Shown here: in pieces, positions 55,616 to 64,000 of the stretch
Layout: the number at the start of each line of letters is the position of its first letter
How positions within the stretch are numbered: position 1 is the first letter of the stretch
Assembly (NCBI GenBank): GCA_021777765.1
Contig: JAJYDF010000012.1
Span: 26,532-90,531, forward strand
Origin: Pseudomonadota bacterium
Lineage (GTDB): Bacteria; Pseudomonadota; Gammaproteobacteria; DASZBR01
Reading direction: 5' to 3'
DNA length: 64,000 nucleotides
Position numbers and translations under genes: made by a program
The notes under the pieces: model-generated
Databases searched by the model: none
The model's input: only the letters and a program-made list of their open reading frames with translations
Told to the model about the DNA's origin: nothing

Positions 55616-56983
55616 TTATTTAGGTCTCATATCTGATCTTGAACTAGGATCACGTACTTCAGCATCTCCTTGAAATAACGCATGTTCATAACTATCTTTT
55701 CCGGGTGGATTGCTGTTTTTGCGATCTATTTTTACACCATGTGATTTTGCAGATGCTCCGGTATCGTAACTTTCGCGCGTATCATGCGATTTATAAGTTG
55801 AATAACGCGAATCTGAACGAAAAGCATTCGTGGGTGCATTTTTTATTCCTGGAACTCTGCTGTAACTGTTGCCTGTATATGTGACATGGTGATCATTATT
55901 TGCATTTTCATTAACAGCAGCAGTTTTTTCACTGGATGTATGCCACCATTTTTTAAATTTATCTAAAGCCATATCAACTGGCGGTCCTATTATCGCGAGA
56001 CCTAATCCTACGAAACTTCCCAGCGCAACAGCGGCTGGCATTGCAGATAATATCGAAGAGATTTGTAGCATTTTTGCTGGTAGGCTGATATAGCTCACAT
56101 GATTAATAATAAAATTGCCGATCGATGAAAATGCCGGTGGAATAGCATTCGCAATTTTATCAATAACATTCATAAGCACCGGTAAATGTTGGGAAATCAC
56201 AGGTGCAATGCTCAGTGTTAATGCTTTGATCGCAATTGGAAAAGCTAACGTATAGATAACAGCTACACCAAACGCAGCAGCAAAAGCAAAGATATATTTA
56301 TTGATTGAGGAATTATTAAATGGAGGCTGTTTCGCGCCAACATTCCAAGCAGATTTAATAGTATCTATCGGTGATGTAAGTGCACAACCTATCCAATACG
56401 CAAATTGAAAAAGCGATTTAAAAATTAATCGTGTAAGAACAGTAGGAAAATAAAACGATAGCAAAATATACTTTTTATTTTCATAAAGCGATTTTGCATC
56501 AGCCAAACTCTTTTTAAACTGTTTATCTGTGAATTCCGCTAATGTGCCAGGTATAACTTCAGTGACGATTTTTAAAAGATTTTGCAATAATCGTAATGGA
56601 GTAAGAATAAGATTGAGTGGAGTCAATATTAAAATATTAATAATTAATCTTGCTGTTGTTACATCTTCCTGCCATCCAATAAAATTTTTCCCGATATTTA
56701 TTAATGATTGAGCAACATCTAGTTCAGTTTTGTATGTGTTATTCGATAAATTTTTACTTAAATCTCTATTTGAAAATCCAAAAAAGGTAGATGCTTTGGT
56801 GAGTGAATTATTTTTGAAACGTTCTGCTCTAGGTTCTAAAACCCAAATAAATTCGTTTTTAACTGTAATGTAACGATTTTTGTTGAGATCGTAACCATCC
56901 GGGACATAAGTTTTACCAATAGTGATATCAAAAGCATCAACGAAATCTTTAATAATATTTTTAATAGTTTCTATAGCGGCCAT
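55616..56983 (-). CDS. Orphan protein with central hydrophobic segments; effector candidate
   Basis: A 455-residue protein. Hydrophobic segments lie near 120-145, 175-200, 230-255 and 305-335 (FAAAFGVAVIYTLAFPIAI, VALGSFVGLGLAIIG). A soluble N-terminus precedes them, and a Ser/Asn/Arg/Asp-rich disordered tail from about 350 ends in MRPK. The layout, membrane segments in the middle with polar ends, is common in effectors that insert into host membranes, but an inner-membrane protein of the bacterium is equally possible. It is co-oriented with the coiled-coil gene 67 bases downstream. Confidence 0.68.
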   Translation of the reverse strand: MAAIETIKNIIKDFVDAFDITIGKTYVPDGYDLNKNRYITVKNEFIWVLEPRAERFKNNSLTKASTFFGFSNRDLSKNLSNNTYKTELDVAQSLINIGKNFIGWQEDVTTARLIINILILTPLNLILTPLRLLQNLLKIVTEVIPGTLAEFTDKQFKKSLADAKSLYENKKYILLSFYFPTVLTRLIFKSLFQFAYWIGCALTSPIDTIKSAWNVGAKQPPFNNSSINKYIFAFAAAFGVAVIYTLAFPIAIKALTLSIAPVISQHLPVLMNVIDKIANAIPPAFSSIGNFIINHVSYISLPAKMLQISSILSAMPAAVALGSFVGLGLAIIGPPVDMALDKFKKWWHTSSEKTAAVNENANNDHHVTYTGNSYSRVPGIKNAPTNAFRSDSRYSTYKSHDTRESYDTGASAKSHGVKIDRKNSNPPGKDSYEHALFQGDAEVRDPSSRSDMRPK

Positions 56984-57290
56984 AAAATTACCTAGGGAAA
57001 GTTAGAGTTATTTGAAAGTGATGTGATTATATTTTGTAAATAACAATAAGTAGTCTTGTTTGATCTTTCTTCACCAAACGGTAGGGATAAGAAAAATCAT
57101 TTTTACATAAGAAGGATTCTCTTCAATAAAAAAACAACCATAGTATCATATTTTTTAAATATTGTCATGAAGCTGGCTGGAATGATTAATTTCTACTGAC
57201 ATATACAAAATATGCAAGCCAAATGTGTCCATTTATGTAATAATGGTGATCCGGTGAAAAACATCATATGAGATTATAAGAGGTAAATAT
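56984..57290. other. Non-coding divergent region
   Basis: These 307 bases separate the membrane-type orphan (minus strand) from the SNF2 gene (plus strand) and hold no frame I can support. Both promoters should lie here, but no convincing -35/-10 pair was found. AGAGGT just before 57291 is the ribosome-binding site of the SNF2 gene. Confidence 0.5.
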
Positions 57291-60200
57291 ATGCAAAATG
57301 ATGAACTAACTCGTCAAGCCATCAAGCAAGAAAAGATAAATAGATTTTTACAAAGTCATTATGCGAAAGAAAGTGAAAGAAGCAAAGAGCATATTTTACT
57401 ACATATTAAATATGTTGAATTGTTAGGTGAAAATAGTGTTCTAATAGAAACTATAGCTAGGCTATACGAAAAGCTCCATAAAGCAGAATTTTTTCCTCAC
57501 AAATCACTATCACAAGTATTATCAGAAGAACTGTTAAATCATAGATTGCGTTTCATCATATGGGTGTTTGACAAAAAGAATGCATTGCCTCGCTCTTTCC
57601 ATGAAAAGATTAGAAAAAATATGGAATTCTACATTTCGATGCTGTTATTAATGCCCAGCCAATTTTTTGTAAATGAAATAAACAATGCTATTACTTATAA
57701 GAATAGTTTTTTAATTAGATTTGCTGAATTATTTGATTTGGTGCCTCTATTTAGTATCTCAAATGCATTGGATGTTAGAAATGTATTTAATGAATTGATG
57801 AAATCTGGCCATCAATCAGATTCGTTGGCTCATTCATTTAGTCCAACATTTTGGCAAAAAATACAAGATATATTTCCTGAATTAGATTCGTTGGATCATT
57901 CATTAAGTCCAATTTTTTGGCTAAAAATTCAAGATATGTTTCCTAACAAATATAGTTTTCGTATAGAGAAACGTTTGCTTGAACATGTTCCTCCAATCTT
58001 GGACGCGGCATCTAAAATAGCAAAAGAAGTAATAGAGATTATTGCAGCATCTTCCACAAAAGAATCTGTTATATCTCGGCAGGAGAACACTCAAATTCCC
58101 GATAAAGCAAATGGTATGGTACCGGCAATAGAAGCGAACGTGTCATTACCAGATGCAAATGCATTGGTTCCAAACTTAAAACCTCTCGCGGCTGAAATAG
58201 TAAAACAATCAGACGTTCCTGTTTTAGCAATGCCTGATTTCGATGATGCATCAAAAAATGACGATAAACAAAATGAGCATAATGGAGCGGATTTAGCTGA
58301 TGCGGCTATCGAACCTATTCAGCAAAATTTAGTGTTGCGAGCTATGCCTGAAATTGCAAATGAGCCTATCTCTTTATTACAGCTCAAAGCAAAATTACGC
58401 AATATCATTGTGGCAAGAATTAATACATTTAATGTTGCTAAGAAATCAACCAAAAAAATCTTTGATGAGTTTATTAAAAAAATCAGTGCTTATCATGGTG
58501 GTTTTGTGACTTATTTAGTAGCAGAGGATTGCGAGCAATTAAAAGATTTATTAGCAAAAACAGCCGTTACATTAAATTTAGGTACACCATCGTGGGAAAA
58601 GTTCGAAACAGATATTAAGCACTTTTTAATTAACTATAATATCGTAGCTGTTTCATCGCCTATTAAATTTGATAGGGAAATTGAACCTGAAGATTTAGCC
58701 GATAAAAATGATGTTGAGATCCAAAACACAAAGTATTTACAAATTGAACAAATAATCGCTGGACAAATCAAGAGTAATTATGAAAATACTCAATCAACCA
58801 AAAATGTCGCAACAAAAATAGAGCCAACTATAGCAAGTACATTAGTTTATTTACATACTCACACCATACTCACAAAATTCCACACGCCTGGTGATGATCT
58901 TAATGCTGACCAAGCGCGCTATATATTGGCATGTCATTTAGAATTACCTACGGGATTTAAACCTACAAAAGTGAATGCACAACCAAAGCAGGCTAATGAT
59001 GTTGTTGCTACTCTCACTTTATCTAAATGGATTAATGGCAATATTACTGGATTATTTGAATTGACGAAAATTAAAGAGAATGCGCATGAATATGAAGTCG
59101 CTATTCAATTATTTAAGCAATTACCGGCAAGCGTTAAACAATTATTTATAGAAAATAGTAATGAAAAAGAAACACAATCTATTTCTCTATTAAACCAAAT
59201 CGCGCCACGGGTGATAATCAAAAGAGATAGTTTAACACTGCGCGATCTGATTGCTGCCAGCAAATTACATCGCGAACACAGTGATGAACCTATTTTTTAT
59301 CTATTATTACCACCACAAAAAATTAAAAAAAATAACAAAAAGAAAAAATCAGCGATAAGAACCATTCGGCCTCAAGCTATAGCAGCACCAGTGGCTGCAA
59401 CAAGCACAAGTTTAGAAGTTGAGCCTATAGAATTAAGATCAATTAATCCTTTTAAAAATAAAAAACGAAAAATTATTAATAATGATGAAACAGTATTTAC
59501 TCCTAAAAATATATCTCCTTCTAAAGCAGAAGCCGACTCTGACGAGGTAACAGATGAAGAAAAAGTAACAACGAGCTATTTGTCTTTATTTGATTTTCTC
59601 ACCTCAATTAATGAAAGAAATAGACAAGTCATTAAGCGGACACTCGCCGAAGCAAGAATTCAAATATCTTTTGATCAATTCGCTGAATATAAAGAATTAA
59701 AACGAGCAACGCTTAGAGCAGATGAACAAAATGTGATAAGAAATTATCCCGCTTTACAAAATAGACCCTATCAAATTGAAGGTGTTATTAAACTGGCTCA
59801 AGAAGCAAAAAGTGGTATAGGCAGTTTATTAGCTGATGAAATGGGTTTGGGTAAAACCATACAAGCTGGACATTTAATTAAATTTGTTTTAACAAGCAAT
59901 CCATCACAAAATCATATATTGGTTATTGTTCCAAAATCAGTTTTGGAAAAATGGCATCGCGAATTAATTGAAAAATGCCACATTAAAGAAAGTGACATTG
60001 CATTTTATTATGGTAAGAAAAGAGAACATATTTTAAAGCATAATCGACGTGTTATTTTATCGACTTATGATACTGTGGAATATGATCTCAATTGTAAAAG
60101 GTCATCACAATTACAAAAAATATGCGGCTATCTTTCAATTAAACAACTGAATAATTTAGATACGAGAGCTGTATCGTCACAGGAAAAACAACGAAGACGA

Positions 60201-62147
60201 AAGAACTTAACTATAGATAATAACTGCGCTGCTATGAAAGTTTTTAATTTTTTAACGCAGCGAGATATCAAAGTGCTCAGTAAAAAAGGTGCATTGTTAG
60301 CGCTACCCACTGATAAACAATTAGACAAGCTTTATGCTTTGTATCCTGATTTAAGTATTCCCCGAGAAAAACTGGTTGAAATGTTAACTAATATTAAAAA
60401 TAGTTTTCAATTAACGGGTGTAATTTATGACGAATGTCATACGATACGAGAACAACGATTAGATTTATTTTTACCCATAAATCGTGTATTAGCACGATCA
60501 GATGTAAAAGGTTTTCGTGTGGGGATGACGGGTACACCTTGCCAAAATAATATTAAAGAATTGTCCTGGCTACATTTCTTTTTAAATCCTTTAGATACGC
60601 CTAAACCTAAAGATATTGAAAATGCGGACCGGACTTTTAAAAATATCATGGTTAATTTAAGCGAGCAGGCGAGTGAACTTTGTTTGCAAATGGATAGCGG
60701 TAACAATGAATACAAACAATTAATTAATACACTATTAGAAAAATTCCGTATCATTTTTAATGAATATAAAAAATTAGCTGCACAACTGGCGAAAAGACAG
60801 ATTCGGCGACGAAATGAAGATGTTGCCAAAGAGAATGAAGCTATTGTGGGGCAAGAAATTCGATCTGCAAAGAAATCACGCCCGAATAGAATAGATACTC
60901 AACAACAGTGGCAATTATCATCTAAGCAAGAAGAATTATTTCGATCAATTAAAAAAGAACATATTGATAGCGCTTGCCGCGGTTATGCATTTTCATTTTC
61001 AGAGGAAAATCCTGATGAAAATGTTGTCAATGGTGATGATGTTACGGAAATTGCAGTGACTCATGTGGGTAATGATGATCAAGAAACAGTGAGTGAAAAA
61101 CCAGAAGGAACATTACCTGGTGCACTTTCAGATAATATGAAAGGATTACGTTTAATTAATTATTTATCCAAAGCGTGTAATCATCCGGTTTTAGTAGAGC
61201 CAAAACATGCTGCAGTATTATTTGCAAAAAATAGACAATTCTCTAGTTTGGTTATCTATATTAAAGAAATCATTGCGGGGCAATTTAATAATGATGTTGA
61301 TCAATTTATTAATCAATCAGGTAAATTAAAATCAATAATTACATTGGTTGAGCAACGATTAGTTGCGCCTGGTGGTAAAATTCTGATTTCTACTTCTTTA
61401 ATTCCAATGGCAGCCATTATTCAAGCCGTTATTGAATTAAAAATTAATACTACGCCGGTGATGGTTTATCATGGTAATTTGAGTACCGAAGAAAGAACAA
61501 AAATTGAGCAAAAGTTTAATAATCCTTTAAGTGGTCTTTCTGTTGTAGTTTTATCGCAATTTTCCGGTGCTGTTGGCATAGAATTATTAGGTAATATGAT
61601 GTTATGTATTGATCCATTCTGGAATGAAGCAAAACAATCTCAAGTTGTTGCAAGACTCCACCGTGATGTAAACCAACATACAGAAGTTTATATTTATCAC
61701 TTACGCGGTAATAATCCACTCGATGAAAAAATGGATGCTTTTGCGGGCGAAAAACAAGAATGGAATAGATTATTAGTCGATAATGAAATTATTTGTGATG
61801 AGGTGTGGTTATTAAAACGATTTGAAAATTTTATTCGACTTTATAGAGATATAGCCTGTGAACTCATTGAGAAAGTATATTCAGATGTGAAATTAGCGTT
61901 ACAAAATCCTGTAGTAGAAGTTGATGATGAAGATATTTTGCTGCAACAAGAGTCTTCGACTCCTCTTGTTCCGCCAATTGAAGTATCAACACCTAAGCAA
62001 CCTCCTGCAAGATTATTAATTAAATTTAGTGATCTGTTGCGTAAGAGACGACATGAAACAGACTCAAGCGAAGAAATAATAGAACAGAAAATATCAAAAG
62101 AAAATGAAGTCATAGATAGCGAAAAAGAATTTACATTTAATCATTAA
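57291..62147 (+). CDS. SNF2-family helicase-like ATPase with long novel N-terminus; nucleomodulin candidate
   Basis: A 1618-residue protein. The first 780 residues are unrecognised and helical and include a 22-residue tandem duplication (about 176-219). Basic clusters follow: KIKKNNKKKK (about 676) and KNKKRK (about 723), like bipartite nuclear signals. The SNF2 core starts near 822 (RPYQIEGV). Motif I is ADEMGLGKT (848-856), motif II DECH (1047-1050) and motif III GMTGTPCQNN. The C-terminal helicase lobe (about 1340-1490) has YHGNLSTEER and QVVARLHRDVNQ. DECH replaces the usual DEAH. It is much longer than RapA (about 970). Chromatin or DNA remodelling in the host nucleus is an inference. 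Confidence 0.85.
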   Translation: MQNDELTRQAIKQEKINRFLQSHYAKESERSKEHILLHIKYVELLGENSVLIETIARLYEKLHKAEFFPHKSLSQVLSEELLNHRLRFIIWVFDKKNALPRSFHEKIRKNMEFYISMLLLMPSQFFVNEINNAITYKNSFLIRFAELFDLVPLFSISNALDVRNVFNELMKSGHQSDSLAHSFSPTFWQKIQDIFPELDSLDHSLSPIFWLKIQDMFPNKYSFRIEKRLLEHVPPILDAASKIAKEVIEIIAASSTKESVISRQENTQIPDKANGMVPAIEANVSLPDANALVPNLKPLAAEIVKQSDVPVLAMPDFDDASKNDDKQNEHNGADLADAAIEPIQQNLVLRAMPEIANEPISLLQLKAKLRNIIVARINTFNVAKKSTKKIFDEFIKKISAYHGGFVTYLVAEDCEQLKDLLAKTAVTLNLGTPSWEKFETDIKHFLINYNIVAVSSPIKFDREIEPEDLADKNDVEIQNTKYLQIEQIIAGQIKSNYENTQSTKNVATKIEPTIASTLVYLHTHTILTKFHTPGDDLNADQARYILACHLELPTGFKPTKVNAQPKQANDVVATLTLSKWINGNITGLFELTKIKENAHEYEVAIQLFKQLPASVKQLFIENSNEKETQSISLLNQIAPRVIIKRDSLTLRDLIAASKLHREHSDEPIFYLLLPPQKIKKNNKKKKSAIRTIRPQAIAAPVAATSTSLEVEPIELRSINPFKNKKRKIINNDETVFTPKNISPSKAEADSDEVTDEEKVTTSYLSLFDFLTSINERNRQVIKRTLAEARIQISFDQFAEYKELKRATLRADEQNVIRNYPALQNRPYQIEGVIKLAQEAKSGIGSLLADEMGLGKTIQAGHLIKFVLTSNPSQNHILVIVPKSVLEKWHRELIEKCHIKESDIAFYYGKKREHILKHNRRVILSTYDTVEYDLNCKRSSQLQKICGYLSIKQLNNLDTRAVSSQEKQRRRKNLTIDNNCAAMKVFNFLTQRDIKVLSKKGALLALPTDKQLDKLYALYPDLSIPREKLVEMLTNIKNSFQLTGVIYDECHTIREQRLDLFLPINRVLARSDVKGFRVGMTGTPCQNNIKELSWLHFFLNPLDTPKPKDIENADRTFKNIMVNLSEQASELCLQMDSGNNEYKQLINTLLEKFRIIFNEYKKLAAQLAKRQIRRRNEDVAKENEAIVGQEIRSAKKSRPNRIDTQQQWQLSSKQEELFRSIKKEHIDSACRGYAFSFSEENPDENVVNGDDVTEIAVTHVGNDDQETVSEKPEGTLPGALSDNMKGLRLINYLSKACNHPVLVEPKHAAVLFAKNRQFSSLVIYIKEIIAGQFNNDVDQFINQSGKLKSIITLVEQRLVAPGGKILISTSLIPMAAIIQAVIELKINTTPVMVYHGNLSTEERTKIEQKFNNPLSGLSVVVLSQFSGAVGIELLGNMMLCIDPFWNEAKQSQVVARLHRDVNQHTEVYIYHLRGNNPLDEKMDAFAGEKQEWNRLLVDNEIICDEVWLLKRFENFIRLYRDIACELIEKVYSDVKLALQNPVVEVDDEDILLQQESSTPLVPPIEVSTPKQPPARLLIKFSDLLRKRRHETDSSEEIIEQKISKENEVIDSEKEFTFNH

Positions 62148-62185
62148 CAACGTTCTGAAAAATAAATTTTTGTCATATTGTTTTT

Positions 62186-62230
62186 CCTTCTCCCGCTTGC
62201 GGGAGAAGGTGCCTTCGGTAGATGAGGGTG
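62186..62230. repeat. REP-type repeat, extended form
   Basis: The palindrome with arms CCTTCTCCCGC / GCGGGAGAAGG is followed by TGCCTTCGG...GATGAGGGTG. It lies 39 bases after the SNF2 stop. Confidence 0.85.
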
Positions 62231-62278
62231 TATTCAAATATAAAAATATTAATAAAACACAGTAGAATTTAATTTATA

Positions 62279-62314
62279 CCCGGACACGTCGCTGCGCTCC
62301 TTTGTCCGGGCTAC
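62279..62314. repeat. Half-copy of the CCCGGACA / TGTCCGGG palindromic repeat
   Basis: CCCGGACACGTCGCTGCGC then CTCCTTTGTCCGGGCTAC. It is the same family as 32115-32202 but only one half of the larger palindrome. Confidence 0.8.
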
Positions 62315-62386
62315 TTTTTGAAATTTTTGCCATGCGCAGAGAGTATTCTAATTAATTTTAAACATAATCATTGGAGAAAATTTAAT

Positions 62387-63910
62387 ATGTTACCAAAAGA
62401 TAAAGCAGCAGAAAAAATTAGCAAAACAACAGCAAATGAAAAGAAGTATAGTGATCGTTTAAATATTTATTCATCTACTGCAATAGATTATGCCGTAGAA
62501 GGGTTAACTCAACAGGATTCTCCAATTACTCTTGTTGCATTTATGCAAACACCGCTAGAAATTGTAAAAAATATAATGCCAAAAATAGGGCCCAAAGTTA
62601 CTTGGATTAATTTGGGAGGTACCAGTGATGAGGTGACGAAATATATAATGGAATTTATAGGCTCAAACGCAAATAGCATTGATGGCGTAGAATTTGTTGG
62701 CTTGAAACCATTAGGAATTAAAAATGCTTTAGCAAATCTCACAGCTGAGAAATCAGTTGTTTACTGGGTCGAATTTAGTGATGTGGAGTGGCTTGATGAG
62801 TATAATAATTTATTTGTAAAAGCAGAAAAGCTTGAGAAAATTGGTTTAAAAAATTTCAAACAATTTGATAGGTTAGCTAAGGAGTTGCCTGGGAATGTAA
62901 AAGAAATTCGTTTATACGATGTTTTTATAATGAAATCAGTGATTGATTATTTGAAAAAACATAAAACGATAGCAAATGTTAAAAATATAGAAATTGCTTA
63001 TTCAATCACAGGGTGGGATAGTCAATACGCTTTACAAAATATCAAGGAACAAGTTGGTAATGATTGTAGTATTACATTTTCAATAGCAAATCATATAATT
63101 AGGCAAGAACAAGATTTGCGATCCAGTTGTAATTCTTCTGAACAATCAAATCTGCGGACAGCACAAGTTCCAGCACTAACTGTACCAGCTTCGGCACAGA
63201 AGCCTGCAGCAAATTCTTTATTACTAAAATCAGCAAATGTGCAGCCTCCTAAATTGCCTCTTCCTGCATTACCTCAAATGCAAACACAGTTAAGACAACA
63301 AGGTTACCCTCACTCTTCAATTATTGCTGCTGATCCAAATGCTGCTGTAAAGTGGACCAAGGAAATTTCATCTGCACAAAGTCCAGCACCATCGACACCA
63401 GCATCAGCGAAAGGACAGAGTGTAGCGGTCGTACCCCAACCTACTTTTGTAGCTGCAACTGAATCGGGCAAGCAACTGCAAGAGGCAGACTCGGTGGCTG
63501 CGATAGAGCGGCAGATCAACGAGTCGCGAGAGAAATTAATTAGATTGCAGCAACAAGGAAATGAAATCCAAAAACAATATGCAGAGCAGATGGCAGCTCT
63601 TCAATCATCAATAAGTGAAACAATAAAAACCATTGATTCATTACGAGCGCGGTTACCAGTTAAATTAATAAACGTCACGAAAAGAACCAATTCTGAAACT
63701 GAAAACCAAGATAGAGGAGCTGCCACTTTACCTGTCGTCATTCGATCTCCTGCTGATGAATTGCGAGATTCTAAGAAAGCGCGGACAGAAAAACCTGATG
63801 TAGAAACGAGTATTGTGCCTAATAAAAATCCGAACGAAGGCAGGCAGAGTGAATTACCCAAAGATATATCGCAAAATGAATTCGGGAGCATGAGACCTAG
63901 AGGTATTTGA
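62387..63910 (+). CDS. LRR-like and coiled-coil protein; effector candidate
   Basis: This protein has 507 residues from the ATG at 62387, which has GGAG ten bases before; an upstream extension to 62318 is less likely. Residues about 50-230 show strand units every 25-30 residues (VTWINLGGTS, IDGVEFVGLK, VVYWVEFSDV, LEKIGLKNF, VKEIRLYDV, VKNIEIAYS), as in leucine-rich repeats. A Pro/Ala/Gln-rich linker (about 265-360) follows, then a coiled coil (about 380-440) and a basic, Asp/Glu/Ser-rich tail ending MRPRGI. KKARTEKPD could be a nuclear signal. A protein-binding role is likely; the partner is unknown. Confidence 0.68.
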   Translation: MLPKDKAAEKISKTTANEKKYSDRLNIYSSTAIDYAVEGLTQQDSPITLVAFMQTPLEIVKNIMPKIGPKVTWINLGGTSDEVTKYIMEFIGSNANSIDGVEFVGLKPLGIKNALANLTAEKSVVYWVEFSDVEWLDEYNNLFVKAEKLEKIGLKNFKQFDRLAKELPGNVKEIRLYDVFIMKSVIDYLKKHKTIANVKNIEIAYSITGWDSQYALQNIKEQVGNDCSITFSIANHIIRQEQDLRSSCNSSEQSNLRTAQVPALTVPASAQKPAANSLLLKSANVQPPKLPLPALPQMQTQLRQQGYPHSSIIAADPNAAVKWTKEISSAQSPAPSTPASAKGQSVAVVPQPTFVAATESGKQLQEADSVAAIERQINESREKLIRLQQQGNEIQKQYAEQMAALQSSISETIKTIDSLRARLPVKLINVTKRTNSETENQDRGAATLPVVIRSPADELRDSKKARTEKPDVETSIVPNKNPNEGRQSELPKDISQNEFGSMRPRGI

Positions 63911-63932
63911 TTTTTTTATATCATCAAAAATT

Positions 63933-64000
63933 GTAGCCTTGACAAAGGAGCGCAGCGACGTGTCCGGGGAATTTAATTTATACCCGGACACGTCGCTGCG
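63933..64000. repeat. GTAGCC...CCGGACA palindromic repeat, cut by the window end
   Basis: It starts GTAGCCTTGACAAAGGAGCG, reaches GACGTGTCCGGGG, and turns back with CCCGGACACGTCGCTGCG at the window end. It is a near-complete copy of the 32115-32202 family, 23 bases after the last gene. Confidence 0.82.

Overview
The window is an AT-rich stretch (roughly one third G+C, judged by eye) from a gammaproteobacterium that very probably lives inside eukaryotic cells, most likely a member of the Legionellales/Coxiellales. This placement is an inference. It rests on the style of the housekeeping genes (pilABCD-coaE block, LysR, PyrG, RluB, GcdH, AmaB) and on many large orphan proteins with eukaryote-like features: an F-box, a J-domain, a C-terminal CaaX box, a SNF2 ATPase with nuclear-localisation-like clusters, a CE-clan cysteine protease, and leucine-rich-repeat-like and coiled-coil proteins. 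No secretion system, rRNA or tRNA gene was seen, so delivery of these proteins into a host is a hypothesis.

Layout. 1-4.7 kb: accessory genes, namely a truncated orphan, an ORF6N protein, three evenly spaced hairpins, an ATPase/DUF234 protein and a J-domain protein. 4.7-5.9 kb: a small basic peptide gene and a protein ending in a CaaX box. 6.1-15.9 kb: a compact aromatic-amino-acid cluster (possible Phe/Tyr-rich leader, aroG, pheA, aminotransferase, aroA, aroK, aroC, aroB, fused aroDE). It covers every step from PEP plus erythrose-4-phosphate to chorismate and then phenylpyruvate/phenylalanine. 15.9-23.3 kb: two tandem giant paralogues and an orphan, all on the minus strand. 23.5-28.9 kb: minus-strand coaE, coaX, pilD, pilC, pilB and a pilin. 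29.1-35.3 kb: a beta-CASP nuclease, a decayed CE-type protease, and two lysine-catabolism genes (amaB, gcdH). 35.7-39.5 kb: an M48 membrane protease, a membrane protein and an ATPase/DUF4143 gene preceded by a three-copy direct repeat. 39.7-50.1 kb: phosphoribosyltransferase, orphan effector-like genes, a ferredoxin-reductase-like protein, rluB, and a tgt plus POT-transporter pair. 50.1-64 kb: LysR, F-box protein, pyrG, and four further large effector-like proteins including the SNF2 ATPase.

Three families of dispersed palindromic repeats thread the intergenic spaces. The first is a short REP built around an inverted CCTTCTCCC arm. The second is a 190-200 bp MITE-like element with 22-bp terminal inverted repeats and a central palindrome (four copies, two of them inside the aro cluster). 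The third is a GTAGCCCGGACAAAGGAG palindrome. Several apparent gene starts fall inside these repeats, so the starts of aroDE and the 22389-23342 gene were moved inward.

The most notable points are: the aro cluster, whose gene order and aroDE fusion match what I recall of Chlamydia; two unrelated ATPase/nuclease-like genes each preceded by three strictly periodic repeats; a tgt with an altered preQ1-site motif paired with a POT transporter lacking its ExxER motif; and the set of host-directed protein candidates.
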